Origin: Gamsiella multidivaricata
Lineage: Eukaryota > Mortierellomycota > Mortierellomycetes > Mortierellales > Mortierellaceae
NCBI RefSeq assembly: GCF_025024155.1
Contig: NW_026251715.1
Location: 124,001 to 188,000, forward strand
Reading direction: 5' to 3'
DNA length: 64,000 nt
Shown: piece by piece, positions 1-12,803 of the stretch
Position numbering within the stretch: position 1 is the stretch's first letter
How the letters are laid out: each line of letters opens with the position of its first letter
Made by a program: the position numbers and the translations under genes
Notes under the pieces: generated by a model
What the model was told of the DNA's origin: nothing
Database searches by the model: none
Seen by the model: only the letters and a program-made list of their open reading frames with translations

Positions 1-2471
1 ACCAGGCCGGCCCCCAAAGACCTCATCTAGCACCCTCAAATCGTGCTCGACTGTAAATGTTCCCTTGAAGCGCACGCGCGCCTCTCTTGCTAGCATCACC
101 GCTACTAAAGCCAAGAATTCTAAGGGCAAACAGACTGTCGCCGATACCACAGATGTAAGGGCACGTAGTATGCTATATACTGCACAAATGATCTGTTATT
201 AATAGTAGTAATAACACTGGACGATTTTTAATCATTGCTTTAGGACGAAGATTCAGGATCTGCAGAGGAAGACTCGACAAAAGAACCAGTCCGTCTCGTC
301 AGGAAGGCTTACCTCAAATCTGGACTATATTCCTCTGATCTCAAGGTCAACCCACCTAACAACTTGAAACAGTCAGTGACCCTAAAGTCAGGTCCAAAGT
401 CATCCCAAGCATTAGTTCTGCGTATGAAGAGGGGATTCAAAGGCAGCAGTTCGTCAAATTCAGGGCCTTTTTTCCAGCTTCCTATCAACTACGGTGCAGC
501 ACTGATGTCAACACAGAAGGACTTCTGTTTGCCCTTTGACATTATGCAGGCATGGCAGGCAGGCCTTTTACGCAAAAGCATGCAACCGGAACCCTTTATC
601 AAGATTCGGAGCAGTATGCGCTATATCATAGAGTTTGTCCGCTCAAGTGAATATCATACAGCTACGGAATCAAGTTACTGAGACACCCTTCATTTCACCT
701 TATAGATATTTTTCTTGAGCGGAAACGGCGTATAGAAACAAGTCCTATGGTGTGCCATTGCACGCCGCCACCACCAGGAGCAGGAAGAGTGGGGTGTGGT
801 GAAGACTGCTACAATCGCGTCATGTTCTACGAGTGCATCTCTGCACATTGCCCGTGCGGAGACCAATGCTCAAATCAGCGGTTCCAAAAAAAGCACAAAG
901 AGGACCATCTCCGGGTCATCTGGGTAGGTTATGTTCTGACTTTAGCTCAGGTCTGATGGAAGTGTAGTGTGTTGACTCTAATAATGTACTGACCTAAACG
1001 TCATTCTTCTTGGATGCTAATAGACGAAGGAGAGAGGTTTTGGTATCCAGACGATAGAGCCCATCAAGAAGGGCACCCTGGTGATCGAGTATCGCGGCGA
1101 AGTGATATCGCAGAGCGAGTGTCACAGACGCATGGAAACCATATACAAAAACAACAAGAACTTTTATTTCCTCGAGTACGAAAAGGGAGAGGTGGTTGAT
1201 GCTTGCCAGAAAGGAACCAATGCCCGATTTGTCAACCACAGGTAATAGAAATCATGATCGAATTTTAAGCAGGACAGAATCTTTCTGTGAATGAGCCTGG
1301 CCTAACTTTAATACTTTCTTGTTTTTCATGAACACTTCAGCTGTTCACCCAACAGTCAAATTGAAAAGTGGTTCTTGAACGGAGAGATGAGCATTGGTAT
1401 CTTCGCGTCTCAGGATATACCCGCAGGAGTGGAAATCAGCTACGACTACAACTTCTCCTCGTTCCGTGGTGCCCAAAAACAAAAGTGTCGATGCGGAGCT
1501 CCCAATTGCCGAGGCTACATTGGTGAGCGAGTCAGCAAAAGCAAGGAGTCGGGCAATTCACCTAGCCCACAATCTTCAGCACGGAGCGGCAAAAAGACGG
1601 ATGCACGAAAACGCAAGGCTGGACGTCGCAAAGTAAGCCTTGAGGACGCTTTTTTTTTTTTTTTTTGTAAATGTGGCAGGGCCCATGTAGATATAAATTA
1701 CTCAATGTTCTCATTCCTTTTATTTTTTGAAAGGTCAACGATCAGGAACCGAGTTCCTTGCGCCGTGTACAAATGCCGAGTGTGCGTCAGATTCGAGAAC
1801 GTCAATCAGACAAGTACAAGGAGGGCAAAATGGCAGCGATTCGATACACGAAACTGTTTCTCTTCCGCAACATCCGCCTTGTAGAGTCCAAGGTTCGTTG
1901 CTCATTACCTGTTTGAACTGACCGTTTGCTGACCCCAGGACTCACAAGTCTTACTTATCTATGCTCCTTACTCATCATTGCGAAAAAAAATCAAATACAG
2001 TACATCAAATATGCGAGGACCAAGTCGAGAAGTTACCACGAGACAGTGTCTCGCTCATGGTTGATGCAAGCACGGCAGTGCCGCAAGCGCAGTTTGGAAG
2101 GTGTTGTGGAAGATCTGCGGACAGCCGCACAGGAGAAGGAAGATGCGGAGCTGAGAGGACGATTCGAAGATGATCGAGCAGGAAGCAGCGTAGCAGGTGA
2201 TGATGAGGGTTCAGATTCCTTGCTATCTGCAGCTGCGGAGGGCTCGATCGTTGTGGAGCTTGATGCAGAGGATGTGGATTCGATGGTGGACTCGTTGGAT
2301 GAGCATGAGGATGAGGAAGGAGGTTCGTATGTCTCGGTGGAAGAAGAAGTCAACGACGACGACGATGATGATGATGATGATGATGAGGGTGACGGAAGTA
2401 ACACTGACGAGGTAGAGGTGGCAGAGGCGGATGAGGTGGAGGAAGATGAACTGGAGGGCGATAGCGACTAG
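1..2471 (+). CDS. ASH1-type histone-lysine methyltransferase (AWS-SET-postSET), 5' partial
   Basis: Predicted to methylate a histone H3 lysine in chromatin; ASH1 family members mostly act on H3K36. Exons that join in frame are 2-154, 244-613, 706-923, 1024-1241, 1341-1632, 1734-1892 and about 2001-2471, giving about 626 residues in the window. The gene starts upstream of base 1. In order: a basic Ser/Lys-rich region, the Cys-rich AWS box (MVCHC...CGEDCYNR...[12 protein letters not shown], 747-890), the SET core (ERGFGIQ, YRGEVIS, ARFVNHS/CSPN split by the intron at 1242-1340, SYDYNF) and the post-SET Cys cluster ([13 protein letters not shown], about 1486-1527). The tail is acidic, with an Asp run at 2355-2388. 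No bromodomain, PHD or BAH domain is seen after post-SET, unlike animal ASH1L. SET2 is the alternative, but no WW or SRI domain is visible. The last intron (1893-2000) has the weakest donor. Confidence 0.85.
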
Positions 2472-2606
2472 TTTTCCACTCAAGAAACCAGCGTTTGGCT
2501 TTATTTCTGTCTCTCCGTCTATTCGCACTTGTAAGCTGAACAATTTGAATGAATGAATGAATGAAATGGATGGCTGTCTATCAGTAAAAAGTACGTCTAT
2601 GTATTT

Positions 2607-5600
2607 CTATGGTGTTGGTCCGACGTAGTTGGAAGGGAAGACACCATGCATTTGCTGGCCGTTGGCGTTTTGAACCACGCCCATCCACCAGATATCATCG
2701 CTCATGTCGACGACCAAGATGCGCGCGCCAGCTTGGAAACCTAGCTCTCCGATCTCGCGTGCGCGGAATGGATATTTCGCATAGTAGAACACGCCCCCTG
2801 GCACGGCCGCGGCTGCAGCTGGATTATTGGTGTCATTCATATTCGAGGCCTCTGCGCCTACGGCTGCGGTGCTGGCGCCAGTGATATCCCTTGGTGTGCT
2901 CATGGTTGTTACTGGTGATGTGGGTGCATTGGAGTTGGGAGTTGAGGGATTGTAGCCTACGGCTAGGAGGGTTGGGAAGCGACCGGCTTGCGCAACCGGA
3001 TTCGTGAGATCGCTACTGCTCGAGTTCTGGTTTTGGGGTTTGCATTTGAGTGGCCGTTTGCTGCGTCTGTCGGGCGATGGTGGGGCTACAGGCCCACTCT
3101 TTTCTTCTTGTTGCTGTTGTTCGGAGGACGCGCTTGGTTCACCTGCAAGCTGTTGCTGATGATTTCTCACGAACTCGGTCACCAGCGCATCCGTCGTCTC
3201 CGCGATCGTCGAGTTCGGTCGATAGCTGTTGTTAGCCGACTCGATCGCCGCGCATGAGATACTTAATGATGCCAGGTTTGCGGATGAATTCCCTAGACCG
3301 TTCTTCTTGGACTTGAAGAGAGATCCCACCTTCTCGCTTTTGAAATCCGCATCGCTAGCAAAGGTGGTGCCTTGTCTCAGGCCAAGTGGATCCGTCCCTA
3401 CATTCCGAATTCCGTGCCCAGCATATCCGTCCTCCATAAACGAAGACCCCAGTTTCGGACGCTTAGTTGGTCCGCCTTTAGATAGACGGCCCTTCAACCA
3501 GACGTACAGGAATGCGCCCAGAATGATAAAGAAGATAAGTCCCAAGGAAATGCCGACTGCGATGAGGATGATGTATTTGAGGGGCAGGTAGTCCTGAGCG
3601 ACGATCCGTGGCAGATGCGCAATCGCCAGAGCCCGGAACACGCCTTGGTCGCGAAGACGCATTTGCACGGATGCGGCGTCACCGAGAGTAGCTCTCTTGA
3701 CAAGGCCAGAGTCGAATGGATGGGGGTTCAGAAGAATGTTATTACCGGGATCGAGGAATGTGCCCACTGGTGTCGTGGGGCCAAAGGATCCTGCCTTGGG
3801 GCCTGCGATTGTTGAGGAGGTGCCGTTTTGAGAACTCTGTATGAAAGGGAACCATGTCTGTCCGTCAAAGAATGCAAGAGACAGTTCTTGGTGGTCAGCT
3901 CCACTAAAGGACATTGCAGAGCCGGAGGGACTTCCGAGAAGGATCCGGCCAGAGACAAGGATAATGTACCCTTGTTCAAGGATGCTGATCGTATCATTTG
4001 AGTCATTTTCAGAGGCAGCTGTGCGGGCGGGCGCATTGCTCAATGCAGGTAGTATCTCCAGGCGGTGGACTTCGCTGCTCGGCATGAATTCGGATGCTAT
4101 TAAAAGTCATAAACATAATCGTTAGTATAGGATGTACATTAAAGATATTGTAGTCGGATGCTAGATTAAGACTTACAAACACGAAGAAAGCGAGATCCAT
4201 TCCACTTTCTGAAGTATGTCGAATTATCTATTGCACTCCTAGATGGATCAAGAAATAAATTAGGTACGTTTGGATGCGTAGTTAGTGTCTAGTGCCAGCA
4301 AACGGATCCAGCAATGAAGCTTTTGTCCTCCTTACCTTCCAGCCACAAAAAACTGGTGGAAGCGCGAGTCATGCGTGATGGCAGTGACGGGTCCCGTAAG
4401 CGCGTCAGGTTCAGGAGGGTGGGCCGCGGCACCATAGTCGCCGGTCGCGTTTATCATCGACCCAAACGTCGTCCACTTGAAGGTGTCAAAGTTGAAACTA
4501 GCAACTCCGCACGCGACACCATTCACAGCCAGATCCCCTGCCACATACATGTTCCTGTCCTATCAGATAGCAAGATAGCAATGAGTCAGTGTCATACACA
4601 TCACATTATATAGGGGTAGGGAGGCGATAACCAGGCGATGGGACAATACATCTTCAAACGCGATGTCGTTCACGACACCCGAAAGGACTTCTAGGCGGTT
4701 CTTGCTGTCGGCATCGCCATAGATAGACTTGAAGCTGCTGTCAAGGGGATTTTCCTTATCGAGCGCCTCTCGTGCCGCGGCAGGGCTCCAGACGCAGATC
4801 AGCTCACACGCCACACCACTGCCGACGCCAGAGAAATCACCTGCAAGGATCAGCACCCCTTTGCTATCGCCTGGATGACGCTTGATTACTTGAACCATGG
4901 GATCGCGACCTTGTACACCTCGCAAAGAAGGCATGATGCTCGAGGATACAACTTGGCTGATAGATATGTCGTACAATGCCAGGCCGTTCACCCCTCGAGT
5001 ACTGCTTTTAAACAAACCTCCGATCAGCAACAGATCACCCCCAGCATCCGTTGATCCATACCCCGTCGAGTCGTCCTTATTGATGCCTAGCGCCAAGATC
5101 TCGCCTGTAATCGATGAGGACGGCTGTGTTTGGGTTAAATCTAGTTTGACGTAGCTCAGCAAATCGTTCTCAGTAAGGGATGGGATAACTGGTGTATAAA
5201 AATATCCCGCTCCGATGTTGCCGTCCGCATGGACGCCACCAACGATCGTAATCCATTGCTGCGAGGTTTTGTTGAGATAAATGATTCCGGCGCCGACCTT
5301 TGACAGTAAGGGTGCTTGGGCAATTTGTTGCGTTGCTGCTTTGATCGCGTTATCGCTGCTATTGCTGTTGGCACCATAAAAAACGCCAGCTGGACTCATG
5401 GATAGAGCAGGTGACAGGTTGACGGTCTTGAGCCTTCCAGAGGCAGTGAGCCAGGCCATGTTCTCGGGTTGGCGAATCTGGTATGTGTCCAAAGATTCAA
5501 TAACTCCTGCAACCAGCACCACAGGGTTCTCTGCTGTTCCGTTCGCCCTCGATCCTAGGACTCGGATAAGGTACGAGATCTGACCGTAAGCGTATCCGAG

Positions 5601-8600
5601 CTGGAAGGCAGACGGACCTTGACCGTTATAATTGGATTGTGCATCCTCTCGGATCCACTTTTGAAGGCTAATATCCCAAGTCGCTACGGCTACTGTCTGA
5701 AGTCCCTGTGCCCAAGTAAACTTTCCCCCGATAACCAGCTGGGGCTGTCCACTGGCACTGCTCGAGAGTTCAATAGAACGGAACTGGGCGTCTGATTGAA
5801 AATATTGCGTGGCGTTCCCGAATAGAGCCCATGATCTGGTCTGGATATCATACACGCCAAGCCCACCACAGGAAGTCGCCCCTGCTCCTGACCCATATGC
5901 TTGCTGGAATGCGCCAACGACATAGAGATTCGACTGATAGATTGCCATGCCGGTGACAGTACCATCTACGCCCGATGGGAGATCCTTGCCTTGACCAAGC
6001 GGCACAAATACCGAGCCATCCCATGCGACTACGTTAGCATATTCAGTCCCTTGGAACGCCCCACCAACAAATAGCATCGAGGAAGATGATGACTGAGATG
6101 ATCCGACTGCGCCAGTGTATGTGATGAGGGAATTTACCACAGCTCCAGGTGGAAGCTGGGTTGGCAAATTGCCCCAGGTGGAGGAATCCAATCCCTTTAC
6201 CTGATCCTTTCCCGCTTTGACCCCAGTCAGTGCTTCTGATATTGAACCAGGACGATAAAAGAGTAAACTATTGGTACTGTTGCAGGTCGCCTGCTTCACA
6301 AACTGGATTGAGTCCACAATGATGGTCTGAGAATCTTGGGCACCACTGGCTCCTGTCCAAGTTGTTGTGGGCTTGATCACGACATGGGGTCTGAAATCCG
6401 ACGTTGAGTGCACAATCATTCCTGAGTAGATCTTGTCGTACTTGTCCGCGGTGTTCTCCTGAGACAGAGTGATAGTCATGGCATTCTCAGGCGACGCAAA
6501 GTACATGCTAACATCGACCGAGCCACGGCTTTCACAGGCATTCGAGGGCGCGGTCGAGCTATTGCCGGTAGATCCGGCGCTGCAGCCAGGCGTGTACAAG
6601 TATACATCGTACATTCCTGACTCTTCAAGATAGGGCGATAGATCCACATAGGCTTTGCTGCGCACAGTCTGGTCACTCGTAGAGATTCTGGTTGCCAGAA
6701 CAGTCTGCCAGCCACCTGTGATATCCATCGTGACCCAGTCTGCACCTAGAAAGCTTGAGTACGCGGTCATGTCTTTGCTATCCCTGCGGCTGTTTGTACG
6801 CGCTGTGAGATTCATGGGTAGTGATCTTGAAGACGAAGACGAAGCAAATCCCGAAGTGCACTTTGAAGCAGTGTTGAGTTCGTCCACAGCTCGAACAAAA
6901 ATCTCAGACTGATACACCTCGATGCCTCCAAGACCGCCTCCTTGTCCGTACCAAGATAGTATGTTGATTTGAACCGCATGCAATAGGACCGGTTTTATGA
7001 CCAAGAAATCCTGATAGCCTTGGTGAATCGAGGTGGAGGTAGGTCGTGGGTAGAGGATGCAGACGGTGCAGTGCTGGACGATATGAGTGATAGGATCTAC
7101 ATAACTGAGGTTCAAGAGCTGGTTGGAGGGCTGTGCCACGATAGAGAACGTCTCTGTCCCGCGGTCCAAGGGGATTGCGTCCTCGGTGCTGTCAATGTTC
7201 CAGAGGCGGAAGAGCGTCGGGGTGATGTGAAGCGGGAATTCTGCACGCCAGTGTCCAGGGATGTTGTCGCGCATGATCCAGTTGCTCCTAGTGCCTGTGG
7301 ATGGCCGGCAAATGATACTTTTGTCCTGTGCTGCATCTGCGCTATTGCCAGTTGTTACCTGATATAAAGATACCAATACGGATGTGATTTGAGATGCTGT
7401 GCTGAAATAGAATAAAATACAAATCCTCACTCATGATATTGTTCATACCATGACTCTGTCCATGTTCACTAGCTGGGTGTCAGGTGCGCTGAAGCGCTCT
7501 CCATCGGCTGTAGTATCGAACTTGCCACCAAAGTAAAACGTCCCGTCTTGGGTCTGGGCGACGGATGCAACCACGCCATTCACGCCCTTGAACGGTAGCG
7601 GCATCCAAGATCCTGACGCCTGCGAAATCGCTCGAAACTTCTGCTCGTTATCATCACTGCTGCTGTTGCTTGGCTCAGAGCCAGAATCCTGCAGAGCCCG
7701 TTTCCAGACGGCAACGCCTCCGCCGAAGGAGCCCAAAGCCTGGTAGCTACTGTTGTTGCTACTGCCTTCGGCCGAAGCCATTATATCCTGCAAAGGCGCC
7801 CTGAACCGTCCAACCACATAGACTTGATCTTTACTCGAATCGCACAACAAGCTCTGAACGGGGCCATCTACTCCGTCCCCCATGGACAGGAAACGCTTGA
7901 GTTTGGAGTCGTACAGTCCAATGTAATTGAGGCCCGTCCTTGGATTGCTGGTTGTTGGTGTGGCGATGCTGCTACTGCTGCTGTTGATAGATGATGATGA
8001 AGCGGACGATACCTGTGTGAAATACCCTCCAATGTAAACCTGATGTGGAGCGCTGCTCAACACACAGGTCGCTGTAATGCCATAGTTTGTCAAAGACTCA
8101 GCGGCTGTCGGTGACGATCCTACAGGTGAAGATAATGGCGCGTCCAACGTGAAACTGGCCAATAGGACTGGCACAGATAAAACCCTGTCCTCGTCTGATT
8201 GATTGCCATTGGCTGAAGCAGGTGACGGAACTTTGCAGAGCTCCAGGATCGAGAATGTATTGCTTTCGAACGTATTCTGCTGTCCTATGGTCACGACAGG
8301 CGTCAGTGCGTCAAAGTCTCCGAGGAGGGCTACTTGCCCCAACGCGGCAAAGTCCACTGGAGGAGGCGACTTCGTATGCAGGAACGGAGTCTGAGCACCA
8401 TTGCTGTTTGTGAACGGATTGGGAACCTTGGACGGTGTTGTGGGAACGACAGCTGCGTACGTGGTAGTGGCGGTGGGAGCAATGACGAGTGAGAACAGGA
8501 TGAAGAAGAACGAAGCATACAATGCGACAAGAGGAAGGCAGGCAGATCGATTACGACGGGAACGGCGACAACGGTGGAGACGAGGGGAGAACTCCGGTTG

Positions 8601-8828
8601 TGTGACATTGGAATTCGGTGTATTTGGGGATGTTTGCAGAGTTAGGGATGGCGAGGGGAGTGAGAGAGACGAAGAACAGATGCGCAAAGGCGATGCTAAA
8701 GTAAGATTATCGCCCTGTGGAGATGACCTTGACGATGACGACGATAATACTGGTGCCTGTAGCTTCTGTGTTGCTGGCTCTGGTGCTGGTACCAGCTCTG
8801 GTGTTTGGGATGCATTGAGGACCGTCAT
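2607..8828 (-). CDS. Rax2-like cortical polarity marker with C-terminal SH3 domain
   Basis: A type-I-like surface protein related to yeast Rax2, which marks bud or growth sites. Exons joining in frame are 8828-7449, 7358-4650, 4559-4336, 4238-4177 and 4096-2607, about 1,954 residues. The ATG at 8828 is the first in frame. The reading frame is open a little further back, but only with TTG at 8846. A Ser/Pro-rich N-terminus is followed by one hydrophobic signal-anchor (about residues 105-130). A long beta-propeller/Kelch-like ectodomain follows, with repeated xGGxF and xVAGxF motifs and many N-x-S/T sites. A transmembrane helix (YIILIAVGISLGLIFF, about 1632-1658) follows, then a disordered Ser/Thr/Gln-rich cytoplasmic part. 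The last about 60 residues form an SH3 domain (ALYDY-like YPFRAR, DDIWWMGVV, GVFPSNYV). The gene is convergent with the SET gene, 135 bp away. Rax2 family membership is confident; the partner of the SH3 domain is unknown. Confidence 0.85.
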
Positions 8829-10513
8829 TGAGAAAACTGGTGGCAACAGGTGTTGGTGAAGTGGACTATTGGCCCAAGCGTCTCTTCATTTAAAGCCCGC
8901 CAATCAGAAATGAGAAAAGCTTGTTGGTCTCAGTTCGCGTCTGGTGGGTAACACAGGCACAGACCACTTTTGTACGTGAAGAATAGGATGATATGAACAG
9001 AGCGAACAAAGGCAAAGGAGGTATAGCGTCGGCAAGGAGTGAAGAAGATGTGAATCTATAGAGATAATCCAGGGTAAGATATTGTGGTAGAGAAGGGTAA
9101 GTATGAATAGCGATCAAGGCGGTTAAGTAGGATGGTTATTACTATAGGAATAGGGTACGTACGTAGTAGAATAGGAATGAGAAAGTGATTCGAATGCAAA
9201 TGAGAGATTCAGTGAAGGCGAATGAGAGATTCAGTGAAGGCGAATGAGGATGAGAATGAACAATAACAAGAAGCAAAAGACAATCGGAGGATGGTTAATA
9301 CAAAATACGACGGGAAGGAGAGAACAACGGATAATGGACAGCGTGAAAAATAAAGAACAAGGAGAGGAGAGATGTAAGACAACCCAGATGGCGTACGACC
9401 AAAGATTACAACAAAGTATAAAGTGCTGTTTGCCGCCGTGCAAGTTTTTGTGCCCACAGCCTCTTTTGCTTACATGAACCCCCTACTAAACTGGCCAGCA
9501 TTCTTTTTCACACCAATTGATCTGTCTCACTATGTAAACAGGAAATGGACGTACTCAGCAGGAAGGACTCCTCGCAAGATCAGCATTACCTACCCTCCTC
9601 GACAACTCTGATACCCTGGATGAGGACATATACGAACTCTAATTGCAAGCAAGGCAAAAAAGGCAACTCGTCGCTCTTACTGTGTCCTTTTTTTTCGCGA
9701 CAAGGTGGGAAAATATCAACTACCAAGAAGATACCGCTCATAGTTTGTAAGGTATTGAGGGGCTTTGCTGTCTAGGTTATTAGATGGCAAAACAAAGATG
9801 CTATTCTATCTATTTGTATCATATATATCGATCACCTCTCTTCCCCTTGAGAACAACTCCTTTCTCTAGCCTTAATGTTCCTCGTCTCCGTTATTTTTCT
9901 TTTCCTGATTTGACTCCTGCGGCTCCCTTTTCTTCCCTTCTTTATTTTTATTGTGGAGAGCGCCATAATTCCCCTCTCCTGACATTTACAAGCAAGAGCA
10001 ACAAGAAGATCCAGCACATGCTACTTAGAGACTTCAATGTCTTTTGTGTTTTCTTCACTCAAGGACCTGCAAAGTTTTCAAAACACGTTCATGGAAGGTC
10101 GTACAAGAATTACCCGAGGCGATCCATTCCCGTCCATTCCCTGCATGCTGGGAACGGCATCTTACAAATTTTGTAGTAGATCTGATTTTCGACTGTAGAA
10201 AATATAGATTGATGTTGCAAAGGTGTTCCATCTACTGCAACCATAGTCAACATGACGTTTTTATGGCACAATCAGCGCGTCGCGTTTAGGAACGTGCTCT
10301 CATGGCAGTTCCCAAATCCTCATCTCACCATCGATCATCATTTCTATCTTTTATTCATTGGAGCGCAGGCATCAAACAGATACATGTGCGGAAGAGTGGG
10401 AGGAGAGGAAGAGGGAGAGGAACTTCTTTTCTATACGTAAATACCCAGAATACATCTTGCCTGAAGACACTAATGACGAGTCCAGAAACACTCCTGGATA
10501 TCTGCTGCTTCCC
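8829..10513. other. Intergenic region, no gene seen
   Basis: About 1.7 kb between the 5' end of the Rax2-like gene and the 3' end of the PFK2 gene. Its open frames are short, overlap on both strands and have no recognisable domain. The half nearer 8829 should carry the promoter and 5' leader of the Rax2-like gene. A perfect 22-bp direct repeat (AATGAGAGATTCAGTGAAGG plus CG) occurs twice in tandem at 9199-9242. No tRNA-like cloverleaf was found by eye. Confidence 0.6.
9199..9242. repeat. 22-bp tandem duplication
   Basis: Two identical adjacent copies of a 22-bp unit (9199-9220 and 9221-9242) lie upstream of the Rax2-like gene. No function is evident. Confidence 0.8.
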
Positions 10514-12630
10514 TCACAGTCGAAAAACCGCTTCCTGTCCCTGACCCAGCTCGTAAACCAAACCCTGTGGGTTCTTGATCGGCGACAGCTCCGTTGTGTT
10601 GATTGATGATAGAGAAGGTGAGGATAAGGGTGTCGACTGCGTCGTGCTACTATCATGCTGCTTTCTGTTCTTTTCATCCGGAAGATAGTGGTCAATAAAC
10701 GCCGGGGACGCAGGCACTTTACCAGCGAGGGAAAGAAATGTTTCTGCTTGAAGTTGCCAATCGACGTTCGTGAGCGAGTCTGGGATGATATGGCGCGTCT
10801 CTTCCGTCATGTACGCGGTCGGCGATAACTCGAATAACGTGCCCTCCGGGATCTCCAATGAAGGTATATCCCCCTCGGAAAGCCCAAAGAGGTAGCCATA
10901 TAAGCACCGGATGACCGACTCGTGCGCGATGATAAGGACATCGTTCTTTTCTCTCTCGAGTTCCAGGATCACTTTTTCTAACCTGTTTGCCAAGTCGTAA
11001 TAGGACTAAGGTACAAAGGAGTGGTAGTTTGTCAGTCTTTCGACCTATACACCACAATCCAAATGGTGATTCCGGCAAGAAACAATACGCAGTCATGTTA
11101 CCTCAGCACGGGGGAATCGGTGTCGGTAAGGGTCATTCTTAGCCCTCATGCACTCATCTGGATACTTTTTCGCGACTTCCTCGGCTGTCATTTGGTCACA
11201 CACGCCTGGATTTCTCTCCGAGAGCACGCTTCGTTGCCTGACAATTATCTCCTCGTGGTCCAGAAAATGCGCTGCAGTCTGAAAGCTCCTCTTTCTGGAG
11301 GATGTCCAAACAGTTAACTGCCTCGGTGTCTCAATAAAACCAGCCTGTTGTAAGGCCTGCGCCTGCGTGTCGCGGAGCGTCAAGAGAAAGTTTTTGAGAT
11401 TCTCGGCGTACCGGTGGCCTGCTGGCGCCAAAGGCGCATCCGCTTTGTACGACTGTTCGTTTAACGATACGCCATTCTATAATTACGGCCAGTGAGAGAC
11501 AGTAGTTTAGTGCAAAGACTTGGGACCATACATACTTAAACAGACCGTTGCAGGGGTGAACATACCCTGGCAAAATAAATCTTTCGAGGGGAGATATGTA
11601 AATTCATAAGATAGTAAACAATCTTGCTCTGTAAAAACCCCTGCACGTTATTGACAATGATCTTCTCCCCGACGTTGATCAGCTTTACAAAGCTCAGATT
11701 GAGGTCCGCAATAGTCTTGTAGGATGGAACGTGGTTCTCAATTCTGCGTTTAAAATCATTGACAGCATCTGCAGACTTCCATCCTACGTACTATGAAGAG
11801 AGCAGAGATAGCCTAGCGTTAGACAAAAATATTCACTCAGGTTCCTCGGCGCTAGGAAGGAGTGAGTAACGCTTCTCTTTACTCGCATGCTTTTGGCTGC
11901 ATTACAAATAGAAGATCACATAGGGCAGAGCAGTGGTAATGTAATTATCGATGATGCACTCACGTCTGGCGAGGACAATTTGACACTGCGGATGTTGGCG
12001 TCAATGATTTGGGGGTTGTCACAGATGGACTCAATGAACATGTAATTGACATTCACGGCCTTCAATCTGTCTATCAACTCCTGACGTCTTTCCTCTGTTG
12101 TGTTACTGCCGTCCAAAATGCCGACCTGGCCACCACTTGCGAACCATTGGACCATATCGTCAAGACATGCGTTTGCTATCTTCAGCCTCAGATCCGCCGT
12201 AGCCGCATTGACTACGATATGGTACAGGGACAGGTGGGATGGGTTAGACATTATGCTTTTTCCAGTTACTTCAGAAACTAGCGAAGATCACCAGCAAGAC
12301 CATGAGTAATACCTGGACTAAAAAAGTCGTTGGTAACCTCAACACCAATAATCTGGCGACGGTAATTGCCCACGCTGAAGACCTTTGTCTGAAGACCGAG
12401 CCATCGCAGGTACCGACTGAGCGACCGCGACACATGTGTTTTTCCACGCGCTGGTAGACTTGATAACCGTGAGAAGAAGCGCGATATATGTTAAGATATA
12501 TGGCAAGTATAGCAAGCCGGACGAAAAAGGCATTGCTGTGGCTCACTTCATACCCCACAAAGATGATGGCAATGGCCCCTGCGTGGAACAAACGTCCAGA
12601 CTCGGTCTTGTAAAGTTGCCCGGGGAACAT
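10514..12630 (-). CDS. 6-phosphofructo-2-kinase with degenerate bisphosphatase domain
   Basis: Makes fructose-2,6-bisphosphate from fructose-6-phosphate and ATP in the cytosol, the main allosteric signal for glycolysis. Exons are 12630-12554, 12458-12313, 12277-11964, 11790-11566, 11476-11102 and 11005-10514, all joining in frame to 542 residues. The start at 12630 puts the conserved QLYKTESGRLFHAG block right after the Met. The kinase half has Walker A GLPARGKT (residues 26-33), DGSNTTEERR and the FIESICD block. The histidine-phosphatase half starts IYFAR-NGVSLNEQSYKAD. The catalytic His of the R-H-G triad is Asn255, created exactly at an exon junction. AHES (His407) is retained. This resembles the yeast Pfk26 branch, where the phosphatase is inactive. 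The C-terminus has a Ser/Thr-rich extension. A minus-strand neighbour, XPF, ends only 173 bp upstream. Confidence 0.9.
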
Positions 12631-12803
12631 GAGGCGTTGAATGAGGATGAGATGAGGAGAAACAATGCTGTGGTCCGGGGAACGCCAATTTACCTGTACA
12701 TGGTACATGTACATACCCTGTGACAGGCTTGTCTATATTGATATTTAGCGGCAGTGCTGCCTTGGACAATCTGATAATGACCATTCACATGTGTCTATTT
12801 ATT

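Noticed and set aside
2033..2404. Ser-rich minus-strand frame
   Set aside because: Antisense shadow of the acidic tail of the SET gene.
8829..8846. Longer N-terminus for the Rax2-like protein
   Set aside because: The six extra codons begin with TTG; the first ATG is 8828.
12691..12720. GTACATGTAC palindrome as operator
   Set aside because: Short self-complementary sequence upstream of PFK2; no known factor or repeat supports a regulatory call.
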